Shown piece after piece: positions 3,775-9,286 of a stretch of 9,286 nt of DNA (position 1 is its first letter; every line of letters begins with the position of its first letter). Both the position numbers and the translations under genes were made by a program. The notes under the pieces are model-generated. The model saw only the letters and a program-made list of their open reading frames with translations. It ran no database searches and was not told where the DNA came from. Origin of the DNA: Bin87 sp964502995 (GTDB lineage Bacteria > Chloroflexota > Dehalococcoidia > Lucifugimonadales > UBA3495); the NCBI GenBank assembly GCA_964502995.1, contig CAZCZB010000112.1:1-9286 (forward strand), given 5' to 3'.

Positions 3775-6700
3775 ATGGAGCTTATGACGTACAAGACACG
3801 TGCTGTGAGGACACTGAGCCTCCTAATCCTGGTCGCCCTGCTCGCGGCCTTGAATCCACCTTCCCTGACCGACAGCTCTGCCTTCGCGCAGACTGCAACA
3901 ACGCCGACCTTGTCCTCCTCGGCCGACACCGCCAACCAGGTCGACCTGTCCTGGACCGAGGTGACCGGCGCCGACGATTACGAGCTCTGGCGATGGGAGA
4001 CCTCGGAAGGATGGGTTGAAGTGGACGACTCCATCGAGGGGACGTCCTACTCAGACACCGGCGTCACCGCCGGCAACACCTACTACTACCAGGTCTCCGC
4101 CGACGGCGGGTCAACCTGGTCCAACCGGGTCAACGAGACCGTAGGCGCATACGACGCCTCCACCCTCGCCGCCCCCACCGTCACCTCGAGCTCCGTCAGC
4201 CTCAGTTGGGGCGCCGTCACCGGCGCAACCAGCTATGCGCTCTGGCGCTTCGAGACCAGCTGGGCGCAGGTCGGCGGTGCCCTGACCGGGACCAGCTACA
4301 CCGACGACAGCGTCGAAATCGGCAAGACCTACTACTACCAGGTCATGGCCAACGGCCCCAACGGCGACGGCGCATGGTCCAATCGCGTCGAGGCCGTCGT
4401 GCCCACGACCACGCCGGGCGCGCCGCTGAACTTCAGCGCGACCCCGGGCGACGCACAGGTCTCGCTCTCCTGGGATCCGCCCACCAGCGACGGCGGCCGG
4501 GCCCTCACCGGCTACCAGTACCGCTACCAGGCAGTCGGCGGAACATGGTCCGGCTGGATGGCCACGAGCCCCGCGTTGAGCCGCACCGCGACCGTGACCG
4601 GTCTCGCCAATGAGACCAACCACAACTTCGAGGTGCAGGCCGTCAACGCCAACGGCGCCGGCGCAACCGCCGCCGACGACGCCATGCCGATGTCGACCGT
4701 GCCGGGCATCCCCGCAGGTTTGGGGACGACCTCCACCGGTCCGACCGAGATCACGCTCAGCTGGTCCGCCGTCACAGGCGCCGCCAGCTACCAGCTCCAG
4801 CGCCGCACCAACGGCGGAGCCTGGGGCACCCCGATGGACGCCGGCAGCCGCACAACCTACACCGACACCGGCCTCGATCCCTCCACGACCTACGACTATG
4901 AGGTCCGGTCAGTCAACACCGCCGGCAGCAGCGGTTGGTCCGGTGTCGTCACCGCGTCCACAACCGCGGCAACGGCGCCCGACGCCGTCTCTGATCTTGA
5001 TGCGATGGCCGGAGCCAGCAGCATCACGCTCAGTTGGAGCGCGCCCGACAGCAACGGCGCCGACATCTCCGGCTACGATCTTGACGTCTCCGATGACGAC
5101 TCGAGCTGGAGCGATCTTGCCACCTTGGCCGCGACCGCAACCTCGCATGAGCACATGAATCTTGGCCCCGGCACGATGAAGTACTATCGCATCCGCGCCA
5201 TGAATTCCGTCGGCTACAGCGACTGGTCGGCCTCCGATTCGGCCACCGTGGCCGCTGTCGTGCCCGGCAAGCCCAGCCTGATCGCAACCGCGGGTGACGG
5301 CCTCATCATGCTCAGCTGGGTTGCCCCCTCCGCCACCGGCGGCGCGGACATCACCGGCTACACGATTCAGGTCTCGATCAACGGCACCACCGGTTGGGGC
5401 AACCTGGCCACCAAGGCCGCCGACGATACCACGCATGATCACACCAACATTGCGCCAGGCACAACGCGCTACTACCGCATCAGCGCGCGCAACTCAGTCG
5501 GCTCCGGCGCCTGGTCCGACGTGGCCTCCGCCACCACCGGCGGCGCTGCGCCGCCTGCGGGTGCAGCGACCGACGCCACGTCGCCGCGCAACCTGTCCGT
5601 GACTGCCGTCGACATCAACACTGCAACTCAGGGCACATCGACGGCCTCGTTGAACCTCGCCTGGCTCGTGCCGACCGACCCGCCGGATGACGGTGATGGC
5701 ACTACCAACTTCGGTTATGAGGCTGAGGTCTGGAACCCCGCCACGCAGACCTGGGGCACGGTGATGAATGTGAATGCTTCACCTCCGCCAGCGATGGTGG
5801 CTGCCGCGATCACCGTAGACGGCACGACCCAGGGAGGCTCCTTGACAGACAGTGGCCTGATGGGCACGACCGAGTACACATATCGCGTGCGCGCCGTCGA
5901 CGGAACCATGAAGGGCTCCTGGTCCACGCAGGAGGCCGGGACGACGGTCGCAATCTCTCCGTCCCAGCCCACGCTGACCGCGACCGCGATGGGGACCGAC
6001 AAGATCGTCCTCACCTGGACCGTTCCCGATGACGGCGGCGACGACATCATCGGCTACGTGCTTCGAGTTGGGCAGACCTCCGGCTCACTCACCGATTACC
6101 TGCAGGTAAACGACGCTGGCGAAGTAGTGGTCAGTACCGGCACTGCCGTGTTGCTGGATCCCGCTCACCAGAGCATCACCCACAGCGGTCTGGCTGCTGG
6201 GGCGACTTGGTACTATGACATCAGCGCCCTGAACGGCGTCGTTGTCACCGCCGATACGCCTGTCGCAAACGCCGCCTGGAGCGACGAATCTGATGAGGCC
6301 TCGGCCACCACCGCTACCGGTGTGCCGGGCGCACCGACGTCACTCGGGTTTGTGAACACCACCGCGGGCCAGATCGGAATCACCGTTACGGCGAACGACA
6401 ACACAGGTGGCTCGGCCATCACCACGACCGAAATCCAGCAGTACAATGCCGCCAGCGACAGCTGGACGCTCCTCCAGGACAATGCTACGGCGGCCATTAC
6501 GGTTTCCGATCTTGAAAACAACGTGATGTACTACTTCCGGGCCCGCTCGAAGAACGCCAACGGCGCCGGACCATGGTTTACGGATTCCGTAGTCACGGCC
6601 GACGGCCCGGCGTCAGCGCCGAAGCTGACGGCCACGGTCAACGGTCCCAACAGCATCACGCTCAGTTGGACCGTGCCGGAGAATAACGGTGGCAATCCCA

Positions 6701-9102
6701 TCACCGATTATGTTCTTGAGGTGACGGACACCGCGGATGGCACCTTCAGCGTTGATACGACCGCAGGTTCGGGAATTACTGCTGACGACGTGACTGGCTC
6801 CTCCCTGACGGCAACCCATATGGGGCTAAGCGCCGGGGACACGAGGTACTACCGAGTCCAGGCCACCACCGAAATCGACGGTTCGGCGACGGCTGGCGCT
6901 TGGTCAAACGTCGTGAGTGAGACGACCTCGACGGGTGGAGTGCCGGCAGCGCCCACGTGGGCCGGAACGCCGCTTGCAGCCTCGACGGCGGCGCCGCATA
7001 CGATCACGATCGACTGGGAGGACGCGGCAGCCAACTCGGACATCACCGGCTACGACATCGCCATGTGGGAAGACGGCGAGTGGGTGATCATCGCCAGCAA
7101 CATCGCGAGAACGCCGACACAGCATATCCATAGCGACGGTCTGTCAGGCGCGACCACCTACTACTTCAGCATCCGCGCCAGAAACGCCAACGGCGCCGGA
7201 CCGTGGTCGACAGTACAGTCCGTCCTAACCGCGACCGGGACCCCGGGCAAGCCGGTGCTGACCGCGACGCCTGACGGCGCAACCAAGGTCGTGCTTACGT
7301 GGACCGCGCCTGACTCAGGCGGCAGTACTATCACCAACTACGCCGTGCAGGTTTCGACCAACCCCACCGTGGGCTGGACGGCCTTGGACAGCGAAGCGAC
7401 GACAGCCAGCGACGCTACTCTCACGTCTGGTGGGGCGACTGACGTGCCAACCGCGACAGGCGAGCCGGCTCCGCCGCTGACCGTAACGCACAGCGGGCTG
7501 ACCGGCATGCAGACGCGGTACTATCGCGTAGCCGCCGCCACCGGCGGCACTGTCTCCGACACCAGTATCGGAGCGTGGTCGGAAGTGGTGAGTGCCACAA
7601 CGCCCGCCGGCGTGCCGGGCATGCCGGTTGTTGCCGCAACCACATCGGGCGACACCACCCCGTTGACGGACGAGATCAGGCTTACCTGGCCTGCGCCCGA
7701 CACCGGTGGTTCAGCCATCACGGGGTATCAGGTTCAGGTCTGGAGCAGCGGTGAGTGGATGGACCTGGCCGCAGTGACCTCGGCGTCCTACAACCACGAG
7801 GACCTGCCGGGCATGACGACCAGGTACTACCGCGTGCGCGCCATGAATGCCGTAGGCTATGGCCCCTGGTCCGCTACGGCGACAGGTTCCACGGCAGCCG
7901 GCAAGCCGGGCGCGCCCGTGCTGCACGCCGACCAGAACGGCTCCTCCGAGATCCGGCTCACATGGACCGCGCCGGAGAACGGTGGCACGCCCATCACCAA
8001 CTACCAGATTCAGGTCTCGACTGACGGCACGTCCGGCTGGACCTCGCCGGAAGACAGCACCGACATCATAGATGGTGAGCGAGTGACTCAGGTCGCTGCG
8101 ACGCCGTTGAACTACGCGCACACCGGTCTCGATCCGTCAGTGACCAGGTACTACCGCATCCGCGCCATTAACGCCGCGACAGCTGCGGGCCGCGGTCTGT
8201 GGTCCAACGTGGCGATGGCCTCGACGCTCGGCGGCAGACCGGGACGGCCTACCCTGACCGCGACGGCCTCCGGGACGAGCATCATCAGTCTCGCCTGGAC
8301 ACCGCCCACGGGCGACGGCGGCTCCGCCGTCACCGGCTACGAGCTTGAGTACTGGGACGGCTCCAACGGCTGGATGGCTCTCGATACCTTTGAGGACGAC
8401 GTAACCTCCTATACGGACCGCAACATCGCCGGCGGCACGACCAAGTTCTACCGCATCCGCGCCGAGAACTCGGGCGGCACGGGCAACTGGTCGACCACCG
8501 CCTACGCGACAACCGCAACGACGGCCCCGTTGCCGCCGACGCTGGTGGCCACGGCCGACGGTGCGACCACGATCATGCTCACCTGGACGGCCGGGCACGA
8601 CGGTGGACTGGCCATCACCGGTTACCACCTGCAGGCATCGTCCAACGCCGGACAGAGCTGGGTTGACATCGACGACTCGATTGCGCCAGGCCTGACGATG
8701 GAGCACACCGACGACGATCTCACGGGTGGCACGACCAAGCACTACCGCATCCGTGCGACCAACAGCAAGGGCGTCGGCGGCTGGTCGCCGCTGGCCTCGG
8801 CCACGACCGACCGCTCCGCACCGGGCAAGCCGACGTTGGAGGTTGCGGAACTGAGCCGGAGACTCATCGTCTCCTGGGATCAGCCGCCGACACCGACGGG
8901 TGGCCTGTCGATATCCCGCTATCAGCTGCAGAAGTGGGACGCGGCCAACCGCAGGTGGGTGGACTTGGTGCCAAGCACCACCGCCACCGAGTACACCGAC
9001 AGAAGCGTGGAAACCGGTAAGAGGTACTTCTACCGGGTGCGCGCCTACAACAGCATGGGAGAAGGCCCCTGGTCGACCCTCGCTGGTGGCACAGTACAGT
9101 AG
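3775..9102 (+). CDS. Giant secreted protein of about 17 tandem FN3 domains
   Basis: From the ATG at 3775 the product is 1775 residues. Residues 1-38 form a signal peptide (basic KTRAVR, hydrophobic LSLLILVALLAAL, likely cleavage at AFA38 before Gln). The rest, residues about 40-1775, is an unbroken chain of fibronectin type III domains, each with a LSW/LTW B-strand, an ITGY C-strand and a YYRIRAxNSxGxGxWS F-G segment. Domain starts are near residues 40, 128, 214, 310, 401, 497, 593, 729, 851, 947, 1057, 1157, 1281, 1378, 1489, 1585 and 1683. No catalytic, carbohydrate-binding, transmembrane, LPXTG, dockerin or other C-terminal targeting domain is visible, and the protein ends with the last FN3 strand. 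Cysteine appears absent from the mature chain. FN3 arrays typically act as spacers or adhesive modules; a surface or extracellular adhesin/scaffold role is inference. Binding partner unknown. It is probably transcribed alone and terminated at 9202-9250. Confidence 0.9.
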   Translation: MELMTYKTRAVRTLSLLILVALLAALNPPSLTDSSAFAQTATTPTLSSSADTANQVDLSWTEVTGADDYELWRWETSEGWVEVDDSIEGTSYSDTGVTAGNTYYYQVSADGGSTWSNRVNETVGAYDASTLAAPTVTSSSVSLSWGAVTGATSYALWRFETSWAQVGGALTGTSYTDDSVEIGKTYYYQVMANGPNGDGAWSNRVEAVVPTTTPGAPLNFSATPGDAQVSLSWDPPTSDGGRALTGYQYRYQAVGGTWSGWMATSPALSRTATVTGLANETNHNFEVQAVNANGAGATAADDAMPMSTVPGIPAGLGTTSTGPTEITLSWSAVTGAASYQLQRRTNGGAWGTPMDAGSRTTYTDTGLDPSTTYDYEVRSVNTAGSSGWSGVVTASTTAATAPDAVSDLDAMAGASSITLSWSAPDSNGADISGYDLDVSDDDSSWSDLATLAATATSHEHMNLGPGTMKYYRIRAMNSVGYSDWSASDSATVAAVVPGKPSLIATAGDGLIMLSWVAPSATGGADITGYTIQVSINGTTGWGNLATKAADDTTHDHTNIAPGTTRYYRISARNSVGSGAWSDVASATTGGAAPPAGAATDATSPRNLSVTAVDINTATQGTSTASLNLAWLVPTDPPDDGDGTTNFGYEAEVWNPATQTWGTVMNVNASPPPAMVAAAITVDGTTQGGSLTDSGLMGTTEYTYRVRAVDGTMKGSWSTQEAGTTVAISPSQPTLTATAMGTDKIVLTWTVPDDGGDDIIGYVLRVGQTSGSLTDYLQVNDAGEVVVSTGTAVLLDPAHQSITHSGLAAGATWYYDISALNGVVVTADTPVANAAWSDESDEASATTATGVPGAPTSLGFVNTTAGQIGITVTANDNTGGSAITTTEIQQYNAASDSWTLLQDNATAAITVSDLENNVMYYFRARSKNANGAGPWFTDSVVTADGPASAPKLTATVNGPNSITLSWTVPENNGGNPITDYVLEVTDTADGTFSVDTTAGSGITADDVTGSSLTATHMGLSAGDTRYYRVQATTEIDGSATAGAWSNVVSETTSTGGVPAAPTWAGTPLAASTAAPHTITIDWEDAAANSDITGYDIAMWEDGEWVIIASNIARTPTQHIHSDGLSGATTYYFSIRARNANGAGPWSTVQSVLTATGTPGKPVLTATPDGATKVVLTWTAPDSGGSTITNYAVQVSTNPTVGWTALDSEATTASDATLTSGGATDVPTATGEPAPPLTVTHSGLTGMQTRYYRVAAATGGTVSDTSIGAWSEVVSATTPAGVPGMPVVAATTSGDTTPLTDEIRLTWPAPDTGGSAITGYQVQVWSSGEWMDLAAVTSASYNHEDLPGMTTRYYRVRAMNAVGYGPWSATATGSTAAGKPGAPVLHADQNGSSEIRLTWTAPENGGTPITNYQIQVSTDGTSGWTSPEDSTDIIDGERVTQVAATPLNYAHTGLDPSVTRYYRIRAINAATAAGRGLWSNVAMASTLGGRPGRPTLTATASGTSIISLAWTPPTGDGGSAVTGYELEYWDGSNGWMALDTFEDDVTSYTDRNIAGGTTKFYRIRAENSGGTGNWSTTAYATTATTAPLPPTLVATADGATTIMLTWTAGHDGGLAITGYHLQASSNAGQSWVDIDDSIAPGLTMEHTDDDLTGGTTKHYRIRATNSKGVGGWSPLASATTDRSAPGKPTLEVAELSRRLIVSWDQPPTPTGGLSISRYQLQKWDAANRRWVDLVPSTTATEYTDRSVETGKRYFYRVRAYNSMGEGPWSTLAGGTVQ
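3892..9099 (+). repeat. Coding FN3 repeat array, about 96-codon base unit
   Basis: Domain starts in DNA lie near 3892, 4156, 4414, 4702, 4975, 5263, 5551, 5959, 6325, 6613, 6943, 7243, 7615, 7906, 8239, 8527 and 8821. The commonest spacing is about 288 bp. Domains 7, 8, 10, 12 and 14 are longer (330 to 408 bp). Most units start with PGxP or a close variant. The copies are diverged at protein level, but some share exact stretches, such as aacgccaacggcgccggacc in domains 9 and 11. Confidence 0.85.
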
Positions 9103-9153
9103 AACGACGCAGCCTGCCTCGGCCTCCGCCTGACGGGGGTCGAGGACAGGTCC

Positions 9154-9188
9154 GGGATGCGGTCCCGGCTCAGTCCGGGCCGCATCCC
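9154..9188 (+). terminator. GC-rich hairpin after the giant FN3 gene
   Basis: GGGATGCGG-T-CCCGG (9154-9168) pairs with CCGGGCCGCATCCC (9175-9188) apart from one bulged T, around a six-base loop. It begins 51 bases after the stop codon. No T-run follows, so it may protect the 3' end or act with the next hairpin. Confidence 0.55.
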
Positions 9189-9201
9189 CCCATAAGCAAA
9201 C

Positions 9202-9250
9202 AACGACCGCCGCAGCGGCCCTCACAGGCAACAGCGGCGGTCGTTTCCTT
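9202..9250 (+). terminator. Intrinsic terminator of the giant FN3 gene
   Basis: AACGACCGCCGC (9202-9213) and GCGGCGGTCGTT (9234-9245) form a perfect 12-bp stem around a 20-base loop, followed by a pyrimidine tract TCCTT. Stem strength and the trailing T-rich stretch fit a rho-independent terminator. It is the second hairpin in 100 bases, so transcription is firmly closed here. Confidence 0.7.
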
Positions 9251-9286
9251 TCCCCGCCCTCCTCCCTTTCCCGCCCCGCCCCCATC

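Noticed and set aside
8137..9285. Minus-strand open frame of 382 codons opposite the end of the giant gene
   Set aside because: It is antisense to conserved FN3 domains in GC-rich DNA, where such shadow frames are expected, and it also crosses both terminator hairpins.

Overview
The window is GC-rich and looks like a bacterial chromosome fragment carrying genes for secreted proteins. The Thr/Pro linker built on TYTPYPT, the long fibronectin type III (FN3) chains with the 'PGKPTLTATxDG...LTWTxPxDGG..ITGY' style, and the GxxExxY protein in a repeat-rich intergenic region together suggest an environmental Chloroflexota (Caldilinea/Anaerolinea-like). This is inferred from style only; no marker gene is present.

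Layout. Positions 1-36 hold the end of a short heptamer repeat tract. A minus-strand gene (37-822) encodes a secreted protein with one FN3 domain, a Thr/Pro linker and a Pro/Gly tail. Positions 823-1398 contain no gene I can support. Positions 1399-2370 form a repeat-dense island: 17-bp and 19-bp C-rich arrays, then a minus-strand GxxExxY gene (1584-1982), then a 15-bp array and 35-bp direct repeats, then a heptamer tract. The same repeat core lies on both sides of the GxxExxY gene, so about 1533-2252 looks like a cassette. Positions 2371-2679 are a regulatory-looking spacer with a sigma70-like promoter and an imperfect palindrome.

A plus-strand gene (2680-3312) encodes a small secreted protein of unknown function with a Pro/Gly-rich linker. 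A strong hairpin (3377-3417) separates it from the next gene. A leader region (3418-3774) with alternative hairpins precedes a large plus-strand gene (3775-9102). That gene encodes a 1775-residue secreted protein made of a signal peptide and about 17 consecutive FN3 domains, with no recognisable enzyme, anchor or sorting domain. Two hairpins (9154-9188 and 9202-9250) follow it; the second looks like an intrinsic terminator.

How the genes fit together. All three secreted proteins have predicted cleavage at A-x-A before Gln. The single FN3 of the minus-strand protein and domain 1 of the giant protein share an unusual YELWxWE..EGW strand, so they are related parts of one cell-surface or extracellular repertoire, probably binding or scaffold proteins. 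No pathway can be assigned. The GxxExxY gene seems unrelated to them and is best read as part of a repeat-associated element.
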